A stretch of 64,000 nt of DNA from Leguminivora glycinivorella (GCF_023078275.1 NC_062971.1:4526001-4590000); one strand, 5' to 3'; counted from the first letter of the stretch, positions 21,352-33,180 are shown. Numbers and translations are program-made. Notes: generated by a model from the sequence alone, not told the origin.

Positions 21352-23039
21352 AGATCATAGCCAAACTTCGAGGTAAACTCCCGCGCACAGTGAGAGCATG
21401 TGAGGAGAAACGTTGTAGTAGTGAATAGGCATAGGTAGCAATTCGTCGCGCTTAGCGTCGAATTCCCGCCGTTCCTGGCCTGCACCAGTTTGTACCACTT
21501 AAGCCTTTTGGTTAGGTCTTATTATAGATCCCATCACTCCTACCCCAGGTTTGGCGGGATAGCCCAGGTTCGTAAGGTGGCATCAGACTCCCGAATTGAA
21601 AACTGTCCAATATGTAGAAGATTTTTACGTTTCACGATTAGCCTGATACCCAAATATAGATAACTAGTTCAGCAAAAGTCGCACTTATACTTCCAAACGC
21701 ACATCAGCTGACACGCAAATTGACAGCACAAGTGAATCTAATTATACGGGGATGCCGAACTAACTGAACGCTGAACAGAATCGCTGCATCGTCTAATTGT
21801 TGCGCTGGTGTGGAACTATCGATTGAGTTCCTGTTCGAAGGCTCTGTGGGTTTGTATAAAGTTTTACGCTGAGAAGTTGTGCAATAGTATTTCTGTTGTG
21901 TGAAAACTATTTTTTTTATATATTATGTATAATCAAGGGTCTGCAAAACGTTCGTTATTTAGAAAACTTTACGCTCCGTACAACATATACTCATATTTAC
22001 TTATGTCAGCGTTTAAATATACCCATCATGGCGCCTAGGCAGTGTAAGAACAAGTCAAATTTATAAATGAGTCCTAATTTTTTTCCGAGCCTCGTATATA
22101 ATCAGATGGTACTTACACATTTTTTACTTATCTAGTACCTAGTTTTTTCAGCTAGGTATGTAGTACTTAGCGTAGCGAATAGGAGCATAGAGGACCAGGA
22201 TGCCTTTTAGTACTCTTCATGACGGTGATAATGATGCAAAATATAATTTCCAAAGTACTCATGATGTGAAACCAAGGATAGGTTCGCTCTGAAAGTTATT
22301 ACGCTGAATAATAATAGAAATAGAAATAATAGAAATAGAAATAATTTATTATGAATAACATAAGTACATTGGTTTTTCTTAAAGACTAAGAATTTTACAA
22401 GGGATGATTTATACAAATGCCTGAGCTAGGATAGTTCCTGTGTTTCAGGCAATAACAAGGACTTAATTGGTAAATTATTATTAATTATTCACTATAATAA
22501 AGCTAATTATTTTAATTATAAATAAACAAAAAACATATTACAGCAGGTTCTCAACTAGGTAATTAATTAATTTACAACCATAAGCAAAATTTCTGTATCA
22601 TCGTACCTACGTCATACAATAAACATAGCTACATAGGTGTATATGAGTAATACGTGTTTTTCTTGTGTTAAGTAATTTAGCTTGATACACATTTTTACTA
22701 AAGTATAACATGATATTTCCTATATCAGCAGAATTTTAATAAACAGGGTCAAAGTCAAATTTACGTAAATCATTTCCAAGTTTGTTTATGCTTCATTAGT
22801 GACAAATTGCATGCATTACGTGACTTAAGTATGTTAAAATAAGGTTCTGTAGAGTTATTTAAATTGCTAAAATTGTCAGTGGGTTCCGGCAGAGCCAGAA
22901 ATTTGTGTGAGAGCCGCGACATCGTATGCTTTAGACTCTGACACAGAAAATTGTCTAGGTGGAGCAAGATCATATTATACATAAGAAGGATAATCTAATG
23001 GGAATAAAAAGTACTATGAAAATATGTTAAGAGGCGCTC

Positions 23040-23412
23040 CTAAGCGCCTTCATAGTCTACAGAATTTATGAATCTTTTCTCAGCCATTTGTCTCGCTGGG
23101 CAGTCGGGGTCGCCTGTTTGATGGTCGTTCGGTTTCTTGAAGTGCGAACAGGTTGCACACTTCGGAGGTTTGTCCTTTTTTGGACATTCTTTGAAAGTGT
23201 GACCCGCTTCCCCGCAATGTCCGCAGATGTTGCACTCCATTTTGCAGGTCTTTGCAGCATGATTGTAGAGCTGGCATTTGAAGCAACGTGTGACTAGGGT
23301 GAAATCTCTCACTGGGCACGACGACCAGTTCACAAAAATCCTGTCATTCTTAATTAGGGCCTTGCGGATCACTCCAGGAACCTCAATTATGTAATTACAG
23401 GACTCAGCTTTC
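23040..23412 (-). pseudogene. LINE ORF1, C-terminal zinc-knuckle part
   Basis: Continuation of ORF1 after the frameshift, reading ESCNYIIEVPGVIRKALI. It carries two CX2CX4HX4C knuckles (CFKCQLYNHAAKTC and CGHCGEAGHTFKEC) and a third irregular Cys/His cluster (CATC ... DPDC), then a stop at 23040 after VDYEGA. The order and spacing of the three clusters is that of R1/Jockey-type ORF1 proteins. Placement in a specific clade needs a database search. Confidence 0.85.
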
Positions 23413-24283
23413 TTTTCCCGGATTTGTGACTAAGTCTCGTAGCGGTCAAAAATTTCTCGAGCGTCCAGTCCTGTATCTTATCGTCCAAGTTTTGTTTATA
23501 AATGCACTTCAGGACATCATTTTCATGCATTTCCGCGGGAACTCCAATTATGACAATTCTGGGCTTGCGTTTTAGTGGCTCGTCAACAGTGAGTCCAGAG
23601 GTAGTGAACTGTGATGATTGTTTCAGTTTTACAATGTCCTCTTTAGAATCAGTGCTTATCACTACACCGCCGTTTCTTACTTTGCGTAACCCTCTCACGT
23701 GCAGTTTCATTTCGTCGGGCCGAATAATCTTTTGAACGAGGGATTTTGTCTCCTCGCTCGACTTCAATTTGTCCACAGGGTATATTGCGACTGAGCTAAT
23801 ATTAGACGGTTGGACATACCTCGTTCCAGATTTCTTCAGGGCATCGGCAAATGAAACTGGTCCAGGGGCTGGTCGGCTGGATTCCTCAATCGTCCTCTGT
23901 AGGTCTTGGATGCGTTGCACTAGGTCAGTTTTTTCCTGGTGAGCTTGATGCGACTGATAAGCTTGGATCGCATGGGATTTTAGCGATTGGTACTCAATAG
24001 CCATTTGTGAGGCGTAATGAGTCACGTTGCGACAAAGAGTGCTTATTCTGAGCTTCTGGTCAATGTTAAGTTTACCTTCTGCTGCTGTTTGGCTAATGTC
24101 TTGCAAGTTTAGATCTATCTTTTTAAACCAAGCTTTGATGTCACTTGTAGCAATGACCTTCGGGGGCTCTTCATCCTGCTCCATGTTTGCGGGCGCGGGC
24201 GGGACGGGCTGCGGCGTGGGCGTCGAGGGCGGGCTGCGGCGCGTTAGGCCACTCCGGTTAAAGGGACTATTCCCGTTTGACAT
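23387..24283 (-). pseudogene. LINE ORF1 (gag-like), N-terminal part
   Basis: Start chosen at ATG 24283 (MSNGNSPFNRSG); the open frame extends three codons further but only to a GTG. Roughly 298 residues: a Pro-rich N-terminus, a Gln/Ser-rich probable coiled coil (residues about 70-130), then an RNA-binding-like region with RKPRIVIIGVPAEM. The frame closes at 23387 after KSGKRKLSPVIT. The sequence continues in another frame from about 23410, so a one-base indel in the GGGAAAAGAAAG run near 23415 breaks the gene. Such proteins bind element RNA as part of the retrotransposition particle (family knowledge). Confidence 0.85.
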
Positions 24284-24824
24284 TTCAAACACTTAGTTAT
24301 CCTATGTCGAGATTATACTACAGCCACGAAACGCGATAGCTGAGTAATGACCCAGATTACGCACGAAATGCAGAATTATGCACGCGAATAATTAAATATC
24401 TTAATTAACACGTCCGAACTCATTGACGTCTAGAGATGTATGATGAAGCAGGTGTATATTGTTATGATCGCGTAATAACTGGAAAGTTGGAGTGTATAAC
24501 TTTTTAAAACCATCATAATCGTAACAGTCGAAAATGCTGTAATACAGTAAAAAAGCCTCGCTAACCACCACAGTACACAACTCCGATGCGTTGGGGATGT
24601 GTGATACTTTATTTTAGATACCTAACACTCAATCCCCCCCCCCTGGATCCGCGCATACTAACACTCGCTTGGCTCGTCATCGTACCTATCGGTGATTTTG
24701 GGACTGTATTTTCCTTTTTGATAACGAGTCGGATGTATTGTGGATGAAAGATACCTAAACATGGCCATTTCCGGTTTGGCCTAGCAAGTATTGACCTGAC
24801 CCTACTTGTGAAGATATGGTCCTA

Positions 24825-24900
24825 AGTTCGAGTCCCGGTAAGGACATTTATTTGTGTTATAGATATCTGTTCCTAAGTCATGAAAAATTTCTGTAAGTAT
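24825..24900 (+). mobile_element. tRNA-SINE fragment
   Basis: AAGTTCGAGTCCCGGTAAGG followed by ACATTTATTTGTGT and ATCTGTTCCTAAGTCATG matches the B-box and body of 16418-16655. The A box and tail are not clear. Confidence 0.65.
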
Positions 24901-26299
24901 TGAAGTAGATTTGTAGGTATAACTATTATACATTATTAATAGCGTTGTCTAAGTACTCACGCAAAATCGATCGTTTATAAAATCTACATAGAGTTTATTA
25001 CTAAAAATATTTTTAAACAAAATTCTAGCCAGGGAATTTTAAAATCTCTTCAACAGACTATCGAATAAAAATACTTAAACTCTACACTTCGTTCCAAATT
25101 AACGGCTAAACGCAGCTTTATGCCACCAGCAGCGACTAAGCAAAACGTATGCTTTAATAAAAACGTTTCTTTATAATTTTGTACGTGCGAAAATTCCGAG
25201 TGGAATTTCCTGCGAAGGTGTGAAATTTCTCTAGAACTCATGACAACACAATAAAGGGGAATTTATTTAAGAGGGTCGCGCTTTATGCGGTCGTCCGAAA
25301 TAACGGTGTTATGCGATAGTATACTGGATGTTTGAATAAAGGAATACAGGTGAGAGTGGGGAAACTTGGGACTACATATAACAGAAGGGTCCTTGTGTTG
25401 CGCTTCGTGTGCATGTGCTCATAAATTCTTATCAAAATAAATAAATGAATAAATATAAGTACCTATCATAATATTTACCTGCAAGCATCCTACAAACTTT
25501 TATATCGTAGTCGAGTGTACCGGTCCGCTGTTTTAACGTTTCAACATTTCTTCATTTCAACTTTTATTTTATGTTTACTTAATCCCTTCAAAATAATTTA
25601 TTATTCCGAATCTTACAGGTGTTTTATAGTTGGCTTATAATCTAGTTTTATACATAAGTATAAATTAAACCACCACCACCACCAGCCACCATCAGGCCAC
25701 CGTTTATAAGCTGATAATCTTGCAGTGAAAAAAGTAAAATAAGTTTATTGAACCACGCTAAATAGGCTGGGGCAAAAATAAATGCAAATTATTAATAGTT
25801 TTACTACAGAGTAATAATTAAAAACGCAGGTGCCCAAGATTAAAAGCTTACTCATTTTCAATATTTACCACGTTCATTTTAATGAAAAACAAACCTAAAT
25901 CTAATTATCTCTCTCAAACCTGGCAATCATGTACAAATTCTAAAACAAACTAGTTTGATAGACCAATATCGCATGCTCGCGATTCTGTTAGCTAACAGAG
26001 TAATTCCATAATAATTAGCGTAGTTGGATAAATCGTCCGTGTCTACTAAACGGCCACATCTCAAAATTTTTGGTTTTTGAGATTATTGCAGATTTGGGTT
26101 CGGAATCATTCAAATTACGACCTTAATTCGAGGAAAATAAAAAAGTCACCTTTAAAGCCTTTTTGGAAGATGCATATGGCCACATCTTCACAAGAATTGT
26201 CAACTTCTTTCCTGCACTACAGCCGCAAATCCAAACATCCTGTTATAATATGATAATTATTTTTGAATTGTGGGGGCACATTGGGGGCGAATTGCACAA

Positions 26300-26402
26300 A
26301 CTTTTGTGATTTTTTTTATGGGATAGGAGGCAAACGAGCAGACAGGTCGCCTGATGGTAAGCGATCACCGCCGCCCATGGACACCCGAAACACCAGAGGA
26401 TT
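26300..26402 (+). mobile_element. Dispersed repeat (GGCAAACGAGCAGAC ... GCCTGATGG)
   Basis: TTTTATGGGATAGGAGGCAA, GTCGCCTGATGGTAAGCGAT and GCCCATGGACACCCGAAACA form a block I associate with a very common lepidopteran repeat. A diverged relative begins near 56493 (GTCCGCCTGATGGAAAGCGG). Element class is not determined. Confidence 0.5.
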
Positions 26403-26692
26403 TATTTGATTCCTCATATCATATAGGAAAATGTGACCCATATTACAACTACCCTATAGAAACATTTCCTATATTAATGAAATGTCATCATGTAATGTGT
26501 CAAACTCAAAACAATAAACATGTGTAAAAACTTTGATACGCGATTTCTCAAAAAATGTTTGTTTTTAAGATGTGGTTTTTGAAATATGCTCGAAACTACG
26601 TTTAAAACATGCTAGATAATAAGATTAGAGTGATTAATGGTTTCATGTTTCAAGTATGAAGCTGAAATGTTAATTAGTTTAATTACGTTTAG

Positions 26693-27386
26693 CGGGATGC
26701 GTATCGATCGATATAACTTTTTTTGATATATTTTTAGTCGTTATAACGATCATTTGATATAATTATTGAATCATATAATAACAAATAACATACTAACAAA
26801 TTGTATAATAATAATTATTTAATATAATCATCATTTTCTCGAATAACATTTATTATAACATACTTTGAGTATAATGCTTATTTCCGATAATAAATACATT
26901 GTATAACACAAATTCTTTCTAAAGCACAGTTAGTATAAAAAAAAATTGTAAAATAAATTAGATCCATCATTTACCAGAAAAGTAGATTAGGTTAACTGTG
27001 TCAACTGTGACCCCTTCACACAACGCGCTGCTACAAAGAAAAGTAGGTTAGGTTAGGTTAGAACTGTGACCCTTAAACATATGTACTGCTATCAGAAAAG
27101 TAGGTTAGGTTAGAACTGTGATCCCTTCAAAAAAGAATAAAATTAATTCATGAAATGTTTTATACTGTTTGCTAGTTATATTATACTAGTCGTATATCAA
27201 TAGATAGTTATACCATATAACGGTTATTATAAATAAATGTTATACAAAATAAAAGTAAATATTTTGTTGTTATACCAAATGTTAATTATGTCAAATGAGT
27301 GATTATATCCTTTAAATATATACCAAATGTTGTTATATCAAATGTTACTATACCAAAAAAAGTTATACCAATCATTACACACCCCG
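26693..27386. mobile_element. Word-array inverted-repeat element 1
   Basis: Ends CGGGATGCGTATCGATCGAT (left) and, inverted, CGGGGTGTGTAATGATTGGT (right) align without gaps and continue through ATAACTTTTTTTGRTATA. TTTAG flanks both sides (26688-26692, 27387-27391). The left arm repeats ATTTGATATAAT-like words and the right arm repeats their inverse, TTATACCAAAT. The centre (26973-27130) holds three imperfect direct units of about 57 bp, each starting AGAAAAGTAGRTTAGGTTA and continuing AACTGTGACCC. No coding capacity. Confidence 0.75.
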
Positions 27387-27450
27387 TTTAGCGTTACACT
27401 ATTCTTTGGATTGCTACTTATTTGGTCTTGAATTAGCAAAATATAACTAT

Positions 27451-27588
27451 ACTCTGTCAAACAAGTCTGTCAGTAAATAAGAACAAAGAAAACTATATGC
27501 ATACTTTTCTTTAGGGTGCTAGAGAAAAGGATACCTATACCTCTAGTTTTCTTTGTTCTTATTTACTGACAGACTTGTTTGACAGAGT
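27451..27588. repeat. 138-bp foldback with perfect 45-bp arms
   Basis: ACTCTGTCAAACAAGTCTGT and onward to AAGAAAACTA (27451-27495) is exactly inverted at 27544-27588, with a 48-base loop containing GGGTGCTAGAGAAAAGGATA. I found no mismatch between the arms. It may be a tiny MITE or the template of a hairpin RNA. It directly abuts the tandem duplication that follows. Confidence 0.85.
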
Positions 27589-28038
27589 TTATGTACTTAC
27601 TGTGTGTGTTTTCTTTTTAAACATTCGTGTTGAATGTATACGTGTAAAACTATTCGCAGACCAAATTTCCTTTATTTCATAAGTAAATTTTATGGTTTCT
27701 GATGTAGGTACAGCACAAAAATACCCTGAAGAAAATAAATTTTGTCTGCAAAAACTGGAAGCATTTTTTTTTGTTATTTTTAAATTCTCATTATCTGCAA
27801 CATTCTGAGAATCTATTTTAACGGAAAATGTTCGATTTTGGATTATTTCGTTCAAATTGTTCACTGTAATAAATGAGCTCTAAATTAGGTACTTCCTACT
27901 ACCTGCCATGAGTTTTAATGTTTCGATATCGCAAACGTCACGGAAAATGACATTAATTGCATGAAGAAAGAAAAACAGCGCCCCAAAACAGTCTGTTCAT
28001 CTGCAATCAAAAATTATGTACATTTTCTGTGACATATA

Positions 28039-28477
28039 CAGGGTGTTTCAATGAACGTAATACAAAATAAGTGATCCCCGCTCTATTAACGACGAAGAAC
28101 ATAATGCACGTATCCAGGTCTTAAAATTCTACGTAATTAAATTTTGCTAATTTTCTAACAAAATAAATAAATCCAATTCTTGAAGTGCGGTCACTCATTG
28201 TGACGTCAGTTGTAGGTGTCTTATCAGTTACCAAGGTGTTGATTATTGTGACAGATAAACAAAAAGGTGAGCTTATACCACAAAACTAAGTTCGAACTAT
28301 TTTCTCTTAACAACCTAACCATGGTAACCATGTTGTGACCAAAATAACAGGATTTAGGAAAACAATTATAGTAATGTTTATTAACTAGTTTAACAACACG
28401 CGACCTAACATAGTGTTTTAGCAATAGGAAGACGAGTTTGAAAACCTGTTTTGTATTACGTTCATTGAAACACCCTG
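28039..28477. mobile_element. CAGGGTGTTTCAATGAACG TIR element, copy 1
   Basis: Ends CAGGGTGTTTCAATGAACGT and its exact inverse enclose 439 bp flanked by TATA on both sides. The short minus frame inside (starting at about 28424) does not resemble a known transposase, so the element appears non-autonomous. Confidence 0.85.
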
Positions 28478-28925
28478 TATACTTACTGCGTGTGTTTTCT
28501 TTTTAAACATTCGTGTTGAATGTTTACGTGTAAAACTATTCGCAGACCAAATTTCCTTTATTTCATAAGTAAATTTTTATGGTTTCTGATGTAGGTATAG
28601 CACAAAAAACCCTGTAGAAAAAAAAACTTTGTCTGCAAAAACTGGAAGCATTTTTTTTTGTTATTTTTAAATTCTCATTATCTGTAACATTTTGAGAACC
28701 TATTTTAACGGAAAATTTTCGATTTTGGATTATTTCGTTCAAATTGTTCACTGTAATAAATGAGCTTTAAATTAGGTACTTCCTACTACCTACCATGAGT
28801 TTTAATGTTTCGATATCGCAAACGTCACGGAAAATGACATTAATTGCATGAAGAAAGAAAAACAGCGCCCCAAAACAGTCTGTTCATCTGCAACCAAAAA
28901 TTATGTGCATTTTCTGTGACATATA

Positions 28926-29364
28926 CAGGGTGTTTCAATGAACGTAATACAAAATAAGTGATCCCGGCTCTATTAACGACGAAGAACATAATGCACGTAT
29001 CCAGGTCTTAAAATTCTACGTAATTAAATTTTGCTAATTTTCTACCAAAATAAATAAATCCAATTCTTGAAGTGCGGTCACTCATTGTGACGTCAGTTGT
29101 AGGTGTCTTATCAGTTACCAAGTTGTTGATTATTGTGACAGATAAACAAAAAGGTGAGCTTATACCACAAAACTAAGTTCGAACTATTTTTTCTTAACAA
29201 CCTAACCATGGTAACCATGTTGTGACCAAAATAACAGGATTTAGGAAAACAATTATAGTAATGTTTATTAACTAGTTTAACAACACGCGACCTAACATAG
29301 TGTTTTAGCAATAGGAAGACGAGTTTGAAAACATGTTTTGTATTACGTTCATTGAAACACCCTG
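28926..29364. mobile_element. CAGGGTGTTTCAATGAACG TIR element, copy 2
   Basis: Same length (439 bp) and ends as copy 1, offset by 887 bp. A handful of substitutions separate them. Confidence 0.85.
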
Positions 29365-29369
29365 TATAG

Positions 29370-30540
29370 AGTAATGTTTACTAAAACGTCAAAAAATCAT
29401 GGTAGACTTACGATAACCGTGTATTTAATTACCATGTTAAGACCCCAGTAGCAAAATTTTGGTTTTAAACGGCATAAACATAACTCAATCGAGAAAGGTA
29501 TCGAGTACCTAGCTATTGTCCTATTTCATTCCCCTACCAAAACGCTAAGCCAGCTTTCCCATTGCAACACTAATAAATCATATCATTCAACAGCATTACG
29601 TTATGCACTATGATAGCATCAGGCGAAACGGCGATAAGCTTGTAATGCCTTCGCTAACTATCCCTATATTAAAACTAACGGGTTGTAAGCGTTTTTACGA
29701 GCTCGCTTCTGAACAGATGAGCTCAGTTTAAGTATACACAGTTTATTAACTTCAGCTAATATCTTGTTTAAATATAAGTTGTAGAGGTATACCCCGTGGC
29801 GTCGGACGCAATTCTGAAATTTAACTGGTGAACCGCTTCACTAGAAGCACAAGGCACTTGATATGTTTGTTAAACAGTAAACTGTATCAAATTATTTTCC
29901 ATGATGTTCATATATAGAGACAGCATGAAGCTTCGCAGACTCCGTATGGAGAAGCGTTAGTTAGTCCATTGCAATAGTATATCAAATTGTGACAAGATTA
30001 TGAATTGTGTTCTCTTTAGGTCTTAAGTTTTAATTGTCTTGATTTTAAAAGGCCCACATTACAGATAATCTTTCATAATACTCAGATACTAATAGCTTCA
30101 AGACTTTTTAAAGTCAGACACGGGTCGAACGCGATAAATAACATACCTTTTTTCTAACGTTTCGGCTAGGTTAGTCGTGATTGCGGAAGACTGATATCCC
30201 AGCAAAATGTCAACGGAGATGTAAATAACCACCAAACGACCCTCTGGCTTCAAGATTTTCGATTATTACTTATTAATGCAGTAGGTTTTGCTGCATTTCA
30301 TAATTTGTAATGTTAATATCTAAATTCATACAAAGCGTACTTATCGAAGTTGTTGTACTGATTAGGATGTTTATACTGTAGCTAAGCCTCGTAGGATAAG
30401 CGGCAAATTTACGATACGCTCTCGTTTCCACGACAAACATGGCGGACAAGATTTTAATGATAGGGACAATTTCGTGCATAATATGTGTTGTACGGCTTAC
30501 AGCTGCGAGCTCTTTCAGCCATTTCTAGACGGGGAATATT
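29370..30540. other. Intergenic stretch, no gene seen
   Basis: Unique-looking AT-rich DNA. No coding frame, splice logic or repeat shared with the rest of the window was found. Confidence 0.5.
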
Positions 30541-30544
30541 GACG

Positions 30545-31190
30545 GTATTTCTGTCATTTTGAAGTGCATGTCTGTCTTTACTGCTTACTGCTCGCCTTTC
30601 TCCGCAGACATTCTGTCTGGTTGCCTTTGGCAAAGGCCTCTCCCAAATTTCTCCATGTTTCTCTGTTTAGAGCTTAACTTATCCTACTAGAGCTACCTTT
30701 CTGATTTTGTTTTTACTTTTTGGGCGCCATCCTTTCTTTTATAGGTAAGGTACAGCGGGGCAAATCTCGACTGGGGGGCCAATGTAACTAGTCCATTATT
30801 CCCATGTTTTACAATGTTTGCATTATTAAATAGAGTGTCCACCGGTTACACATGGTAGACATTTTCAGTGGATACATACAGAACCCAACATCATAGTGTA
30901 ATAATGGATAAAATGGATCAGTTACAATTGCCCCCCAGTCGAGATTTGCCCCGCTGTACCCCGCTTACCATGATGTTATGTCCGTTGACCATTTTTCTCT
31001 TTTGTGCATGAGCATGTGACCAGTCCGTTTCCACTTTAGTTTCTTCATTGTCTGATTTACGTCGGTTATTTTTGTTCTCTTTCCAATGTTATCCAACTTT
31101 ACTCTATCTATTTATAGACCTGTAACGCACCTACCTACAATCCTTCTTATGTGTCGGGTGTCTATGTCCGGCCTCCTAAAAATGTAATCA
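30545..31190 (-). pseudogene. RTE-like LINE ORF2 C-terminal fragment with nested MITE
   Basis: The minus strand reads NQTMKKLKWKRTGHMLMHKR at about 31060-31000 and RETWRNLGEAFAKGNQTE at about 30670-30615. These fit the K-W-x-W-x-GH and EAFAQQ-type landmarks at the end of RTE-family ORF2. A 212-bp MITE (30749-30960) sits between them, and small indels also break the frame. Confidence 0.6.
30749..30960. mobile_element. GGTACAGCG MITE, complete 212-bp copy
   Basis: GGTACAGCGGGGCAAATCTC and its exact inverse terminate the element. The inverted match continues inward as GACTGGGGGGCCAATGTAAC with little mismatch. It interrupts an older RTE LINE. The second copy at 2567-2763 has lost its right end. 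Confidence 0.9.
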
Positions 31191-31194
31191 TTTA

Positions 31195-33010
31195 ATTTTA
31201 TTATTTAACCAAGTACAAAAGTAGGTAGGGTAGGTGCCTAGGTACCTGGATCATTTCGATGTACAAGTACGTATCAACATCAACTTGTAATAAGAAAGCA
31301 ACTCGATGAATACGTGAACGTTCGATTGGTAGCCTATTGCCTCACCGTATTTTGGTCGCGGTGAAAAGGAAAGGACCCTCGATAGACCCTCCCGCGTCTG
31401 TCGGATGTCGTTGAGATAGTTTTCGTTTGGAGGGGGCTATTATTGGAGCATGCGACATTTTACTTGTCAGGTTTTTGTTACTATAAGTGTTCGAATTAGT
31501 TACTTTTTTTTATTAGTATACTGTCATAACGATTTAGAACAATGAAATTAAAATGAACTGCTAGCAAATGTCATTATAATCAATTTAGTGTTGTTAAAAA
31601 TAAACTTTCCCGCTTCTTTCTCGAACCCTAAAAAATATTTAAAAAAATCGTGTTTATGAACAAAATATAAAATATTGGACTTTTTTAAAAATAAGATATA
31701 TTTTGCTATAGATATAGATACTCAGTATTTATTACTCATTGTTTTATTTTTGAAATAATATTTCGCTCCCATATCGTCGGTAATTTGCCTTTTCATATCA
31801 CCAATTCCTTTAAAACAGAATAGTCCCCCCGCTCACGGAAGGGTACATAGTGAGCCTGGCATCGCTTAATTGGATCCAACGAAGATTTCCCAAAGGCAAC
31901 TGTCAGTTAGCACTCGCTTTCACCACCTGAACAATTATGCAACTCAGATTTTATAGGCCTGCGGTCTTTATAATCGTATCTAATCTTACCAAAACTCTAT
32001 TTGAGCTACCAAAAAATAAACTGCTTTTTTTTCAATAAAAATCCAGGAATTTGAACATTGGACCTTAAAATAAGAATTATAAGACTTTATTAGAAGATAC
32101 ACCTAATTAAACATTACCTTACATCAAGGCAGACCCTTTTACGCTATTCATCTCACTAGAAGATTACATACCTAGGCCATTATGGAAACGTCTGAAGCTT
32201 TCTTATTTACTGGCCAAGGCGTGTATTAGGGGTATACATGCGCGTTGTAGACTTATTAGACCGGGAACTTGTACACTACCTTTTTGATTAACATCCACCC
32301 GCCTTCGTCAGTTTTCCGTGATCATGATGCATGCAACTGCGTCGAAATATCGGGAGCTCGACAAAAATCAAATCAAGGTAATCACGGTCATATCCCGCTC
32401 AATATCAGTCTAATGAAAATTAACCGTGAATCATTCAAAACTCTTATACTTCTTTCTGTTCGATGGAGTCGGGAAGCGATAACTTCGTTTAGCACAGCGA
32501 CCTGAGATTTGAGGGGAGACCTGATTTTTCGGCCGGAGGTCGGAAAAAGTCATTTACTCATCAAATCATTATAACATCCTATTTACTATGGAATAGGCTA
32601 TGAAAAATTTTTAAACGATTCGAAATTGGTGGAAAAATTCAATAAACTAGTGATTAGAAATAATTTTAAAGTGAAACCAACTGACCCATTTTATTTTATA
32701 GGAGATTGTTAGGTGTTTCATCCATTTGGAGGTGTTTACCTGCACTGGGCTCACCGCAGTCCCGAAGGGCCTCGTTAGCCGATTACGTCTAATGTTTTCG
32801 ATTTCGACGTAAAAAAGAAAGCGGTTATCTGTCCACGGACAATTTACTGACGCTAGGGCGGAACGCTGTCGACATCCAAAAAATAACTAAAAAGATATTC
32901 TTACACTGTCTGGGAGAGCCCCTCGGTAAGCTCAAGAAGGCTTAGGTTTGTGGGTAGGTACCCAAACAACGATAATACAGGATAAAAAAGGCAACAACAA
33001 CGATAATACA
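31195..33010. other. Intergenic stretch, no gene seen
   Basis: AT-rich with a GC-richer patch near 31340-31450. No feature is supported. Confidence 0.45.
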
Positions 33011-33011
33011 G

Positions 33012-33180
33012 GATAAATCATGACAATCGAAATGTATGAAGCATCCAAATTTTTTTCTTGCGATTTCAGCATTGGTCCCATAATAAAAGTTGTTCATTAT
33101 GACCTCAAAAGTCACTATGCAAAGTTTGAACGGTCCTTTTTATTTCACCGTGTATATAACATACAAATACCTTATACACA
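33012..33180 (-). mobile_element. AAAAAGGACCGTTCAAACTTT repeat, copy A
   Basis: Contains TCAGCATTGGTCCCATAATA, TTCATTATGACCTCAAAAGT and AGTTTGAACGGTCCTTTTTA. Inverted relatives lie at 33955-34190, and a tail fragment in the same orientation lies at 34680-34742. Confidence 0.65.

Larger units (their letters stand above)
22300..24300 (-). mobile_element. ORF1-only non-LTR retrotransposon
   Basis: An approximately 2-kb minus-strand element contains a gag-like ORF1 (24283-23040, frameshifted), then about 700 bp of AT-rich 3' UTR and AATAAATTATTTCTATTTCT followed by further TTATTTCTATTTC units at about 22300-22345, which looks like a LINE 3' tail. No endonuclease or reverse transcriptase coding sequence follows ORF1. 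Ordinary LINE decay removes the 5' end, so an ORF1 plus 3' tail without ORF2 is unusual. The outer boundaries are estimates. Confidence 0.6.
27591..29364. repeat. Tandem duplication, about 887-bp unit
   Basis: Unit 1 (27591-28477) and unit 2 (28478-29364) align along their full length with scattered substitutions and small indels. Each comprises about 445 bp of shared sequence (TTTTCTTTTTAAACATTCGT, GCAAACGTCACGGAAAATGA) followed by a 439-bp TIR element. Because both parts are duplicated in the same order, this is a segmental duplication, not two independent insertions. Confidence 0.9.

Noticed and set aside
27044..27061. Interstitial telomere
   Set aside because: Only about three and a half TTAGG units, embedded in a larger 57-bp repeat; noted as part of the element core instead.
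27589..28751. Repeated minus-strand frames beginning MNNLNEIIQNR
   Set aside because: They repeat because the DNA is duplicated. The second copy is truncated by substitutions and no protein family is recognisable.
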